Positions 42,000 through 53,587 are shown, counted from the stretch's first letter. The stretch: 64,000 nt of DNA from Bactericera cockerelli (GCA_024516035.1 CM044956.1:4728583-4792582), one strand, 5' to 3'. Numbers and translations are program-made. Notes: generated by a model not told the origin, from the sequence alone.

Positions 42000-42420
42000 T
42001 CGCTGCTAACATTAAAGCAGCTAAAATCCTGCTCCGCTGGGGATTGAACCCAGATCACCGTGCGTGCAATGCCTAGCGCGCTAACTCACTCGGCCACGGT
42101 GACTACTGTGGGGCGGGAATAGTCAGCAACACGAGCATTTGAATTCGAATGGTGACTTATCCAAGTCTTGGACTTTTTTTAACTTCATTGCTTAATTTCA
42201 GGATCTTTTTTTTAAATTTGAGTTTAATATGGCTTCCAACTGCATGGTCATATCACACGGGGGTTCACCCTCCATTCGCTTGAAACTCACAAACCAGCAA
42301 TGCAAATTAACTTCACCCAGCTTCAGTGAGGTCGGGAATAGCCAATATCAGGAGGGTTCTAAATTGAATGGTCACTCACCCATGTCCTAACCTCGCTGCA
42401 CGTTGCTTAACTTTAGAGAC
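42000..42420 (-). repeat. Family E (minus) and a decayed Family A body
   Basis: 42030-42105 is the reversed Family E head. CACGGGGGTTCACCCTCC (42257) and CACCCAGCTTCAGTGAGG (42315) resemble a reversed Family A body. Confidence 0.65.
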
Positions 42421-42789
42421 AAAACGAGTACTGGTTTATTCAACGTACCCTTGACGCTAGGGCTACAGGACTTAAGTCCGACCCTGAGAAAGAGAAAATT
42501 TGAGTTTTTAAATTTAATGTGTGTGCGAGAGAGAGAAAATTAAAAAGACGACCTGACAGAGAGTAAGTGAGCGAAAGAGAGAATGATAAGGAGAAAGAAT
42601 GATTGAATAACCCATTAGAAATTCAGAGCATATTAAAGTGGTTTTGGTTTTGAATTGATTTCGTGGAATAATTTTTGAAAGACGGGTAAATTGGGTCTTT
42701 TCTTTCCTTTATTGGGTCTTTTCTTTACATCCTCTTCCTAAAAGAAGTCTACAAATATGCAAAAATTGTCCTTTCTGTAAGATAAGGGT

Positions 42790-42990
42790 AGTCACGGTTG
42801 TCCAGTGGGTTACCGCTCTTGGCTTGCGTGCAGCGTGCACGGTGACCTGGGTTCGATCTCCAGCAGGGCTGGATTTTTTCGGGTCTGTACTTGCATGTCC
42901 GGGGTCCAATCATACCTCGTGAGGAAACATGAGTAGCTGCTTTAATATGAGCAGCGTAGAGAGGCGAAATTATAAGCAGAAATAAGATAA
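42790..42990 (+). repeat. Family E SINE
   Basis: CACGGTTGTCCAGTGGGTTA head, GGGTTCGATCTCCAGC, then GGGGTCCAATCATACCTCGT body. 42430-42790 is AT- and GA-rich with no call. Confidence 0.75.
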
Positions 42991-43132
42991 GGATTATACC
43001 GGATACGAAAAAGTCCTATAATTCTGCTCTTTTATTATACACATTTATTTAAATTATTATTATAAGATAAGGAAAGTAAAAAAATGACAGAGGTTACCTT
43101 CAAGCATTTTATAAATAGATATATGTATATAC

Positions 43133-43254
43133 AGGGTGTCCCACCAAAGTTGGACACCTCAAATTACTCGGACCCTGAAAGAGTTTTTGTAAAATAAACT
43201 CGGTTTAAAAAAAAAAAAAAAAACCCAAGTAAAATTATTTTACACCCTGTATGA
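43133..43254. mobile_element. Small TIR element, TACAGGGTGT ends
   Basis: TACAGGGTGTCCCACC at the left, TTTTACACCCTGTA at the right, 17-base A run inside. Ends resemble the 2-kb foldback at 58579-60598. Confidence 0.6.
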
Positions 43255-43579
43255 AAATTTTGCTGACAATTGAAAATGCGTGTTTTCATTACACAAACAC
43301 TTTCTATTCTTGTTATCGAAAAAATTAAACGAAATCATTATTCGAGATTTAGAAAAGTTAGAAAAGTTGAGTTGAGGTCTGCCTCTACTAGGTAGGAGCC
43401 TGCGCTGCGGTCGAGTGTTCCTTCCTAGCCGGCCTAAAAACAATAGGTAAAATTCTAAGACCCCAATGAACATGTATACATACTAGTAACAATTTTGAAG
43501 AATCCGGTCGGGTGCTATCGCTTAACAGACAGACAAACGAAAGCCAAATCGTCCAGTACCCAAGTTAAAACAGAACCTC

Positions 43580-43715
43580 GTCTCTAGTGAGGTCGCTTAT
43601 TCCTCATGAGGTATGAGTGGACCCCGGACATCCACGCAGAAAATTTCTGCGCTGCCGGGAATCGAACCCAGGTCACCCTGCTTGCTAGCCTACTCCACTC
43701 GGCCACAGTGACTAC
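43580..43715 (-). repeat. Family E SINE
   Basis: Reverse: GGAATCGAACCCAGGTCACC and CTCGGCCACAGTGACTAC head. Confidence 0.75.
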
Positions 43716-43984
43716 TTAATAAAGTAAGCACAGTGATTCCCATCCTATAATGCTGATGTGCTATAAAATTTCTGAAGATAAAAAAGCCCTCAATATTAGT
43801 TGGGTTCAATACAAAATCTCTTTCTTTTTATAAACATCTTCAAAATTTTGTCTGCGGCTAAGTCCAATATCTTTGATCTTCATGCTAAGTGTGCCGCGAT
43901 GCTAAAAATGTTAAGAACCACTGCTTGGCCATTTTATCTTTCCGGCTGCTCTGGTAACTGTAAAATTGACATTAACAGTGACAG

Positions 43985-44310
43985 ACAAATGAAGTTGGGA
44001 ACCAGGTTATTTTCTCCACCTATGAAACGTTGAATACAAAAATGCAACAGCTGTATTTTTACAAGCTATAAGTGGTGGCTATTTGTTTTGTCTGGGAAAT
44101 AGAGAACATCAGAATTGCATTTTTTTTTTTTTTCTTTTATTGAAGTTGGGACTTTTATGAAGTTGGGAACCAGGTTATTTTCTCCACCTATGAAACGTTG
44201 AATACAAAAATGCAACAGCTGTATTTTTACAAGCTATAAGTGGTGGCTATTTGTTTTGTCTGGGAAATAGAGAACATCAGAATTGCATTTTTTTTTTTTT
44301 TCTTTTATTG
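43985..44310. repeat. ~165-bp tandem duplication
   Basis: GAAGTTGGGAACCAGGTTAT...ATCAGAATTGCATTTTTT occurs at 43989-44143 and 44159-44310, essentially identical. The upstream 43800-43985 may belong to the same element; not identified. Confidence 0.9.
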
Positions 44311-44693
44311 TAATAATTAAGTTTACATTGTTTAGAAGTGGGTTGACATGAAACATGGTTGCCTAGACAATCTTAATCAGCGTGTAAATAAATAAATGAA
44401 TAATAATACAGGCAGGCAGGAGAAAAGCCGGAGGCAGCTGAAGAGCCAGATAGCCAGAGGCAACAGAAGAGACGGATGGCCTGAGGCAGCAGAAAAGCCA
44501 GATGTCCAGAGGCAGTGGGAGTCACTTAAAGATCTGCACGGCAAGTCTCTGAAAGCAAAAAGATAGATAATTAATATTATTAAACACTTTATTGGATATA
44601 CATAGACATAATTAGGTATGTACAGTACAAATAATTATTATAAGAATCAAATAATGGAAACAATAATGGAAAGGAAAAAAATAATGTATATAA

Positions 44694-44981
44694 TAGAGTG
44701 GGTCAATAAATCATTTTATTTTATTTAATTAACGCTATACCCCGGAAAAGTAGTGGCTTATCGAGATAAGACTTTTGAGCAAAAAAACTTTTTGGACCAC
44801 GTCTTCCGGTCGCGCAAAGGCTTTCAAAATGACGAAAATCCAAAAAAAAAAGAAAATTTAAAAAAATGTAAAAAAAATTATAATCGATTTTTTGGTTTGC
44901 TATAGCATATACTAGTTATAAAAAGACCAGACTAGTATAAAGAGTTTAAAAAAAAACACCAATGAAACCGCCTTTACCGGT
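44694..44981. repeat. Left TIR of the 4-kb element
   Basis: Includes CGCTATACCCCGGAAAAGTA, CTTCCGGTCGCGCAAAGGCT and CACCAATGAAACCGCCTTTA; pairs with 48452-48757. Confidence 0.88.
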
Positions 44982-45060
44982 CACCTTTCGAACCCGCGAC
45001 CTCTGGATTACCAGTAGACGTCTTGACTACTGAGATACGATTTAGGGTCTGGATGGAATT
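44982..45060 (-). repeat. tRNA-like sequence after the RT frame
   Basis: In RT orientation: A-box-like TATCTCAGTAGTCAAGACG, CTGGTAATCCAG anticodon-arm-like, GGTCGCGGGTTCGAAAGGTG B-box-like. No good acceptor stem, so SINE or 3' UTR material rather than a functional tRNA gene. Confidence 0.55.
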
Positions 45061-45115
45061 CGTCGTATACGAATGTAACTAAATTTTTATTGTATTTCAT
45101 AAAATAAATCAACCA

Positions 45116-47959
45116 CTAGTCAATTTGAAATATCTCTTCCAAAGATTTCCCACTAGGCAGTGTACCCAAAATCGATGTTGCATTCCCTCGTTGAATAGCG
45201 AGGGAAATCCGTTGCTTCAGGTACACTTTGGCCCTGGAGCTGCCCGTTATCATTGTCAGTTTGTTACCAATGTACTCAACAATCTTTTTGGCCTCAATGC
45301 ACCATGGTCCTAGAGTTTCGAAAGCTAAGGGTATGAACAAATAGTTTTGATCCACGATGCATCGGTACTTCTTGGTTTTTCTTTCACTGGCTTCCTCTGC
45401 TGCGGCTCCACAAGTTTCTTTGGTTCTCGACAAGTATGAGGCCGCCAGGGTGTCTACACAAGTGCAGTCCCAGACCATAACTTTTCCTTTGTTCCACGGC
45501 ACAAGAGTCATGCCATCGGGTCGTTTCCCATCACTTCGAGATAGTCCAACTGGTTCAAGAGTGGAGGGAATATTGATTGATGTTAAAGCTCGATGTATTA
45601 TATCATTCAATTCTGAGTGACGAGGAAAACGACCTTTACTCTTTTGGCAGCTTAGTCCATGATGACCATTATCCTGAACAGTAGTTCCACATTCACATTG
45701 ATGTTTCTTCATTATGGAACAACCCAAACGGAGAGCAATACAAGTTCTGAAGGACAAGTTATCCATTTGTGTCCCAATGTTTTTCGAAGGATATGCATGG
45801 AGCCAGGCACCAGATTCACTGGCTTTCAATGCCAAAAAACGTGCATTTTCTGAATCACTTATAAAATTCAACTTTTCTTCAATGATCATATTAGTGCTGA
45901 TTTCATCCCAACTTTTTTGAAATTGCATGTCTTTGGGCAATTGATTTCTGAATTTACTTTTCCAGACATCCATAACTTCATTCAAAGATTGAACATGAAC
46001 TTGATTATCCATAAAAGAGAGTATCTGAGACATCAAGTCCTGCACACCATGAAGAGAGCTGAGGAAAGCTGGAAGAGCGAGTTCACTGATCTTGCGTAAT
46101 CCAATTCCGCCTTTCTTTATAGGAAGTGTCGCCATAGTCCATTGATCTTCGTTTAAACGTGTATTTAAAATAGATTCTAATGAGTCATATAAAAGTTTAT
46201 CGATAGACTCTATTATATCTTTGAATTTCCATAGAGGACTCGTTCTCATTAGATAGGTCATTTTTGGAATAAGTAGACAGTTCTTCAAAAGCACATAGCT
46301 GACATGCGCGTTAATTTCTTCTAGACGAGATATGAGAAGTTTTAATTTGTCAATTTTTGGTGTCATAAAACTTGAAAATCCAGCATCAAGAACCGGAGAA
46401 CCCAGCAAGCTGAGTTCCGCATCATTTATGACGCGGATACCAGGTGAAATAGTATTGAAGTTGTGGACTGTAGTACTATCAATTGACTTTGAACAAGAAT
46501 ACAACTCACACTTGTCTGGATTTATTTCGAGTCCTATTTTTCTTGCCATTTCAACGATTTTTGTGAAGTTTTCCAAAACTTTATCAGGAGTGTCAGCAAT
46601 GACCGCATCATCAAGATACCAACTGTTCAGCTCTGATGTGATGGATGTAACAATTGGATGAACTGTGAGGCTGAACAGAAGAGGGCCACAGGGATCACCT
46701 TGATGGCAACCTGTTTGAGATAAAACAATATCTTTACCGAAAAATAAAAAAGATGGATTTCGGTAGCATTGATCTAGGAATGGATAAAGAGGCGGCACTT
46801 TCTTTTTCACTTCTTGAAGCATGACATCACGAGATATACTGTTAAATGCATTGGAAAAGTCAATTTTCAACAACAGTTTGTTTCTGTTCTCCAATTGAGT
46901 CACATATGTCCTTATAGCATGTACAGCAACTTCACATCCTTTCTTCACGGCCACACCCAACTGAGAAGGTGAAAGATAATTAATTAAATCATTCTGTACG
47001 CACCGCGCGGCAACTTTAGCAGCAAGTCTTCTAAAAACGCTTCCCACTGCTATTGGTCGCAAACCACCATCCTTCTTATTCAAAGCACAGAGTGATGCCC
47101 CAAAAAGAATAGGTGTTATTTGCAAATTCACACGACCAGATAACATAAAATTGCATAGATCCGTCAAAGCAGATAGGACTTTCTTGCCATTTTCTCCACA
47201 TGAAAACGAAGTAATATCTTTCAAGAACTGGGGTCGAAAACCGTCCATGCCACCAGAAGAACCATTTGGAAAAGATGAAATTCCGGATTGCACAAGCTTT
47301 TCTGAGACAACCAATGAAACATCATTTTCATTAGGGGGATCTGGATATTTCAATTCAGTTTGAGGAACGGGGTGTTTGCTTTGCAATAATTGTAGGTTTG
47401 TGTCGTTGTACGGGGCAAGAGAATCATCCGAACTAAGAACGCGAACAGCTCCTTTTATATCAAAATCTTCAACTTTGGCTTCAATCCTTTTTGATAAAGA
47501 TAAAGGTGTGGACTTCTTCGATTTTGATTTTGTCGGAGGGTTAAATGTAAAACTTGCAATATTTTCTTTAATTTTATTTGTTAAAGATTTTTTTTTGTCT
47601 CCGTCAGTGTGGAAAACGATGTATGAAAACAACAAAAGTTGTGACCAATCTTGTATAGTATTTGTTTGAACACATTTTTTAATAACATTGGAAAATTTGT
47701 CTGCTACTATATGACGTGCTCCTTTAGGAATTCTTCTTAAGACTTGTATTCGGGACTTAGCTGTGATTAAATTTTGTTTGAGCTCTTCGATTTCGTCAAT
47801 TTCAGCAACATCTGCAACCAAGTGCTTTTTTCTCAAATGAACTTGCAATGTTCTCTCGCTTACAAAAGTGCGATTTGGAGAATGAGGACATGGGAATCAT
47901 GGGATACGGCTTAAAACATCTTCTGAAGAAAAGGTGGAAGAAGTATTATCATTCATCAT
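45116..47959 (-). CDS. RLE-type non-LTR reverse transcriptase/endonuclease (R2/CRE-like group), one in-frame TGA
   Basis: 910 codons open from 47848, and the same frame reaches a MM start at 47959 except for TGA at codon 21 (47897-47899). N-terminal C2H2-like finger, second half F-x5-L-x2-H-x4-H (FVSERTLQVHLRKKH). RT: GGLRPIAVGSVFRRLAAKVA, KIDFSNAFNSI (~331), QTGCHQGDPCGPLLF, catalytic YLDDAVIAD (~413). C-terminus: CCHC knuckle CECGTTVQDNGHHGLSC (~714), then RPDGMTLVPW with D in VWDC (~776-793), the PD-D restriction-like endonuclease. In the family this nicks the target and primes reverse transcription. No stop in 910 codons suggests recent activity. Exact clade not decided. Confidence 0.9.
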
Positions 47960-48239
47960 TTAAAGAAGAATGTCATGGTCTAAAATTTTAAAAGGCTGAT
48001 GATTTCAAGGAAAAATAAAAACATCAGGAATTCCAATGTAAATTCTTAATTTAATTTGGAAACTTTCAGTTCTAGATTTATTTCTGAATTTCGGGAGCAG
48101 ACCGGTTTAGTTGTTGCTTTGGTGAAAGTTAGTGGCTCACTCGTATACTCGTACCTATAACTTTTCTTCGTGAGTTCTGTGTCAATTTTTAAGCTGGTCT
48201 GAATGATATACATAAAGTAAGTAGGTACATAGATTTAGA

Positions 48240-48451
48240 GGATAACTATTCAAGGCCTTTGCACAACCGGAAGGGTTGGTCCGATTATATTTTTTTTTGG
48301 TCTCTGCGGATTCTTCGGACCTTCATGCAAGTAATAATTTCTATGGGGAGTCAGATTAAAAAAAAATTACCTATATTTTTCAATTCCTTGAAAAAGGGCA
48401 AATTATAGTGAATTTTCGTGAAATTCACAAATTTCAAGGCCTTTGCGCGAC
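48240..48451. repeat. Subterminal repeats of the right TIR
   Basis: GGCCTTTGCACAACCGGAAG (48256), GGCCTTTGCGCGACTGG (48437) and AGCCTTTGCGCGACCGGAAG (48628) are spaced ~180-190 bp; the left side has one inverted match (44793). Confidence 0.75.
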
Positions 48452-48757
48452 TGGTAAAGGTGTTTTCATTGGTGTTTTTTTGAACTCTTTATACTAGTCT
48501 TTTTATAACTAGTATATTCTATAGCAAACCAAAAAAATTGATTACCTATCAATTTTTTTACATTTTTTTTTTTTTAATTTCTTATTATTATTTTTTTTTT
48601 TTTTTGGATTTTCGCCATTTTGAAAGAAAGCCTTTGCGCGACCGGAAGACATGGTCCAAAATTTTTTTAGCTCACAAGTCTTACCTTGAACAGCCACAAC
48701 TTTTCCGAGGTATAGCGTTAATTAAATAAAATAAAATGATTTTTTGATCCACTCTAA
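48452..48757. repeat. Right TIR of the 4-kb element
   Basis: GGTAAAGGTGTTTTCATTGG...GGTATAGCGTTAATTAAATA...CCACTCTA, inverse of 44694-44981 with small indels in T-rich stretches. Confidence 0.88.
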
Positions 48758-48896
48758 TATACAATAAAAAGGGAAAAGAACAGAAAAAAATATATAAACA
48801 TGTGTCCTAACTAAAGGGAGGGGTTATTGCCTATGCCAATCTCTTCCACCCTACCCTTGGAGTTCCCTATCTAGATATTTCAATAATAATATAAAA

Positions 48897-49540
48897 AATC
48901 TGGTGTAAACATCACACGACTTTCCTTATCTCCCAAAAAGGAGTCGAATTCCGCCACTGGTGACTGAACGGTAACAGATAACTAAAAATCAATGCCAAAT
49001 TCGTGATCAGCACTTCAAAATCATTTAATTTGATATGTCACAACCCCCATCTAGGATGAATAATAAAAAAGTTAGTCCAATCGGGTCCCCCTACAATACC
49101 GGTAAATTGGGGCCGGTTTCCAAAAAGTTAAAGATATCAAAAAAATGATCAGAGTGAACCCCTTTTATTTTTTTAATTTGAGAAAATGTTGTTCTCTAAC
49201 TTTTTTTGTATCTTTAACCAATTCAAAGAAGCGGTGCTTGCGGCCAATATTTGCGGCCCTGCGGCCGCAGAATGCGGCCGATTTCAACCAAAAGTTTCAT
49301 GGTTCGTCTGGTGTATAAAATTAATTACCATACCAAATTTCAAGTCTCTAGCTCTTACCGTTCTTGAGATATCCTGTTCACACACACACAGACACACACA
49401 CAGACAGACGCACGGACCAATGGCTGAAAACCCCTTTTTTGGTATCCTGAGGCTATGATTCGTCCAGAAATGTGAAAAGCTGGGTAGGTCAAATTTTAGA
49501 CGAATACAATACTTTCCTTATTATAGGATAAGGAAAGTAA
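48897..49540 (+). repeat. Second copy of the ~640-bp dispersed repeat
   Basis: AAATCTGGTGTAAACATCAC to ATTATAGGATAAGGAAAGTA, parallel to 24895-25525. Confidence 0.88.
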
Positions 49541-49659
49541 AAAGAAGCTAAATAAATAAAAATACATAGAAACAACATGTTAAAAAAAAGATTAAAATTA
49601 ATTTATATTTTCCAAGAAATGTTTCTATGAGAAACTTGATTCTCCATAGTTCATCAGGC

Positions 49660-50109
49660 AATTGATTCCATGTATACCGTAGAAGGATGTCAGATCTCAC
49701 TTTTCTATACAAAATAGTAAATGGTCAAATATATTCCCCTGAACTACTTAGTAACCTAAACTTCAGAGTGAGAAGTGCTAACACCAGGTTAACGACCATG
49801 TTCAAGCTCCATAAAAGAAACACCAACACCGGTGAATTTTCCCCGCTCCAGAGAATGCAGAACATTGGAAATAAAGTTAGTAGTATTGATATTTTTTTCT
49901 GCACACTCAATGATGTGGTGAGCGTGGCCCATGTAGAGCTGATGCGTTGATGATGGTTAACCACCATATCATTGCTCTAGGGTCCATGCTCTCGACATGA
50001 TTGGGGTTGCGATGAAGGTTTTCCTTTCATCACGTTTTTTTTTCTTTAATTTTAAATTTAACTTTGTTAGTTTTTTTTTGTAACAAAAATGGGCTTAACC
50101 CCGTAAGTT

Positions 50110-50145
<36 letters not shown>
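49660..50145 (+). mobile_element. 3' end of a Jockey/I-like LINE
   Basis: RRRMSDLTFLYKIVNGQI, SPELLSNLNFRVRSANTR, SPLQRMQNIGNKVSS is the usual RT C-terminus of arthropod and mollusc Jockey/I-group LINEs. A 3' UTR and ~33-A tail (50117-50145) follow. 5' truncated. Confidence 0.75.
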
Positions 50146-50147
<2 letters not shown>

Positions 50148-50191
50148 ATCTTATAGCATTAACAGTAAAACTATTCCCCATATGGTTAGTA

Positions 50192-50647
50192 CAGTAGAAC
50201 CTTGATTATCCCGTTCTCAACCATGCGGATACTTGATTATCCAGATTAAAAAAAAAACACGCTGTTATTGAATAGGTGCATAGCAACGCTGCTACTGATA
50301 ATCAGAGCTCCAAGCATACATGCATGAAGACTTCTTCTTATGATTCCTTGGATCAGGCAGTTTTCAAGTGGTTTTTGCAAGCAAGATCTACCGGACAACC
50401 TATCAATGACCTGTTGATGTGTGAAAAGACATTGAAGACTAATAAGAAACTAGGAGGGGACAAAATTTCTTGTTATAATAAAATATATCAAAATACATCT
50501 GCTTTTACACAAAATCAAAATTCTTCTTTATTATTTGGTTTTTTAGGGTCCTCTCAATTATCCAGACTTTTATATAGGACCTCGACTATCCAGCATACGG
50601 GCATACCCCTAGTAGACATTAATCCTCAGATAATGAAGGTTCTACTG
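50192..50647 (+). mobile_element. Internally deleted Tigger/pogo element
   Basis: CAGTAGAACCTTGATTATCC / GATAATGAAGGTTCTACTG TIRs with TA on both sides. Inside, YDSLDQAVFKWFLQARSTGQ resembles the CENP-B/Tigger DNA-binding helix-turn-helix; the DDE domain is gone. Confidence 0.88.
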
Positions 50648-51177
50648 TATTGTGAGGTGGAATAGAGAGATAAGTGAAGCGAGTATTATGACTGTGGAAT
50701 GAAGAGTGTATGAAATGATGAGTGAAGATATGGAGGTGAAGCCTCATTCAAAATTCTCCACAGTAAGCCCAATCTCAGATGTTTTAATCTCTTGTCAATT
50801 CGTAACCATTGAAGATTTTTTCATTTAGCTAAAACATGATCAAATGAGTGAAACACAACACAAGCATTCTGAAATGTTTGAAGTAAATTCCCTTTGATGT
50901 TTGACATAGCAGCTCCAGTATTCAATCAAAGGAAATATAAGAGAAGTACATAGGAGCTGTTTTGTCTTGCAGGGCTAACACCAGAGAAAAGATGAGGGTC
51001 AGATGACACAAATTTCATATAGTGATACAAGCACAAATAGCACAATGATATAGAACGTAGTGGCAAAGAAAAGAACTGAAATTTTTTGGGATAAACAAGC
51101 TTTTAACTAGACAGGCTTGCTGTCTCACAATAGTGATGATCATAAAACCATTCATGCTTATTACATTACTTACTTTA

Positions 51178-51330
51178 CTTTTCATGTCCGGAACAACATA
51201 TCTTTCATATCTTAGATTGGCCAGGGTTAGATCTTGTTGGGTACAGGGTTCATCCAATTGATTACAGACAAGGAGATGTTCATTTGTCTGCACCTGTCCA
51301 CAGTGGCAGTCAATATTCTTTTCATATCCC
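51178..51330 (-). pseudogene. C-terminal scrap of a non-LTR reverse transcriptase
   Basis: DCHCGQVQTNEHLLVCNQLD and CTQQDLTLANLRYERYV, the C-x-C...H-LL-C tail of many arthropod LINEs. The rest of 50660-51480 is unrecognised. Confidence 0.6.
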
Positions 51331-51590
51331 CATATCTATAGATTACAATAGATTCAATCAAAGGCTAGTGACACTCTAGTTTTCATAGTTCAACCTTGTG
51401 GACTTCAGTAATGTGAGTACACTAGTACAGCTGTCGATGCTTGTTGTCGTTCAAATAAAACTTTTCTTATTACATTAATATTATTTTTTTAAATAAATTT
51501 CCAATCCTTTGATTGTTAGTTCACTGTATTTTAATAATACACTCCTAAGCACACCTAATAGACTTTGACAGGGTAAAAGCAAATCTCTAC

Positions 51591-52020
51591 AAAAGAGGTC
51601 TTTGCCTTCATAAGAACGCATCAAACACATTAGTATTTCATATGTCAAGTGTCAAACGCTTTGGTGAGGAAATAATTGAAAAATATAATAACCAGCTACT
51701 TGAAACCACAATACAAGAGTACCAATCCATAGTCGAAGAAAAAAATATGAAATTTGCAATAGAAAAATATACCGATGGACCAGCATTTTCCAACAACACC
51801 TGGAAAAAAGCAAACCAAGCAAACCGCCATCTCATCACCAGATTTACAGTACATGGGTTCCACCAAAAATTCTGTAAGAAAGCTTCCTACCACAACATCA
51901 ACATTGAAGAATGCCAGTGCAAGATATGCAACGAAAAAATTGAAGACAGGTACCATCTATATAATCACATAGACCTACAATATAATACTCTCACCTCTTT
52001 CCTAGAGAATCTATCTTAGT
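51591..52020 (+). pseudogene. Probable LINE C-terminal fragment
   Basis: 125 codons, VKRFGEEIIEKYNNQLLETT to CQCKICNEKIEDRYHLYNHI; C-x-C-x2-C...H-x4-H like a retroelement C-terminal knuckle. No upstream exon context. Could be a small host gene, less likely. Confidence 0.4.
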
Positions 52021-52139
52021 ACCTTCTATTATTGTAATATGTAACAACAACCCAAACTGTGTGCATTAAATTTATACATAAAAACATCTAAGTAACCCTA
52101 TATGAATAAATAAGAAGCCAGTGAAAGTATCAATATATA

Positions 52140-52545
52140 TTTTCCATGTTTTATGTAATTTTACTTTTAAAAATATGTCATTCACTCATAGAAATGAAAG
52201 AATCTTGTTTGGCCATTGAGAACTGAAGTAGGGAGAAATTGTTACTTGAGTTAATTTCCATTATTTAATTACATTTATACATATATCTGTTTATACATAT
52301 TATATCTGTTTATATCTGTATATGCTCTGTACATCTGTATATGCTCTGTACATCTGTTTATAACATTGAGAACTTAAGTAGGTGCAAGGTAGACTGAGAG
52401 AGAAAAAAAAGAGAGAATTGAGAGAAAACATTATTTGATTTTAATTTCTATTATTTAATTTCTATTATTTAATTACTTTTATACATATATCTATCTATAC
52501 ATATTATATCTGTTTATATCTGTATATGATTATAAATAAATAAAG
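52140..52545. repeat. AT-rich duplicated segments
   Basis: TTATACATATATCTGTTTAT...TATATCTGTATATG recurs at 52270-52330 and 52480-52530; TATGCTCTGTACATCTG tandem at 52321-52358. Confidence 0.7.
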
Positions 52546-52552
52546 CTACAAC

Positions 52553-53350
52553 CAGGGTCTCCAATTCACAATTTAAAATAGGGCTAGATTCGAGGAAAGA
52601 AAGGGCTAGATTTGGAGGCAAAAGGGCTAGATTTTAAAAATGTCCTTTAATACTAATAATAACTGTGTTTTTGTATGTATTCACTAAGGTAATATTTACC
52701 TGTCCGTTTTATTAACAATTTATTTATTAATTAGGTACTTTTGAGTCGATATAAACGTGTTATTTTGGTTTATTATTTATTCTTCACTTGATTTGTAGTA
52801 GACCGAGTCGCACTCTAGCGGGATAGTTAGTGTTTAGCTAATTCTTCATCATTTCCTGTTTCTTGTGTATCAAAATGTAGGAAAAATAAATGCAAAAAGA
52901 ACTTACCAAATCACGCCTCTACTTGAGTACGTTTTGAATGTAGATTTATTAATTTTTACTTACCTACGTATTAATTGTTTTTGTTTGATATTTTTTTCTT
53001 TATTTCTTTGTTAGTAATAATGTGATTATTTAGTTATTCGCTATGATAATGTGCCAATGGGTAAACTGCCATAAACTGCCACTTCAGGAGTCAGGATACT
53101 CAGTAAAAATGAGTTTGGCTTGTTGAAGTAAAAATGAATAGTAGGCGTTACAAAAAATAAAAAAAATTGGATTTTTTTTTTCGAGAGAAGCTAACTTTAG
53201 AATTAAACTCATTTGTTAGCTTTTGGCGGATTCTCAAAAAAGGGCTAGATTTGAGGGAAAAGGGCTAGATTTGAGAAAAAAGGGCTAGGGGGCTAGATTT
53301 TTCTCAAAAGGGCTAGATCTAGCCCTATAGGGCTAGCATTGGAGACCCTG
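52553..53350. mobile_element. Non-autonomous hAT-like element, exact 8-bp target duplication
   Basis: TIR CAGGGTCTCCAAT / ATTGGAGACCCTG; GCTACAAC at 52545-52552 and 53351-53358. Multiple AGGGCTAGATTTGAG subterminal repeats at both ends. No transposase. Confidence 0.92.
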
Positions 53351-53587
53351 GCTACAACTATAAGTTGTGATACATGTTCATAAAAAAAAAAAATAATACA
53401 CTCCTCTTAACTGCAAATGCAAAAAAGATAACTAGAAAAGTAAAAAATAATAATTGAGTTAAGGTTATTCCATTATTCCACGGTGAAAAATTCCCTATTT
53501 CATAGATAAAATTTCTCTATTCTCTTCTGAAGGGAAACTTTTGAGCTCTGGGTGGGGAAATGGAAAGAGTTTCATGGATTTTAACCA

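Larger units (their letters stand above)
44694..48757 (-). mobile_element. 4.06-kb TIR-bounded element with RLE-type reverse transcriptase
   Basis: Inverted termini TAGAGTGGGTCAATAAATCA / ATGATTTTTTGATCCACTCTA, TIRs ~290 and ~305 bp. Between them is one minus-strand RT-endonuclease frame. TATA-like sequence flanks both ends, possible target duplication. RLE-type non-LTR elements do not normally have TIRs; either an RT inserted in a foldback element, or a composite that moves as a unit. Confidence 0.85.
44577..48865 (-). repeat. Family G copy split by the 4-kb TIR element
   Basis: Left part 44577-44693 (ACACTTTATTGGATATACAT...) and right part 48758-48865 (ACAATAAAAAGGG...CTAACTAAAGGGAGGGGTTA). 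Together they rebuild the order seen unbroken at 880-1078, which fixes both insertion edges. Confidence 0.8.

Noticed and set aside
45116..48865. Endogenous virus or group II intron as source of the RT
   Set aside because: RT motifs with CCHC plus PD-D restriction-like endonuclease and an N-terminal finger fit RLE-type non-LTR elements; no LTR, protease, integrase or envelope frames.
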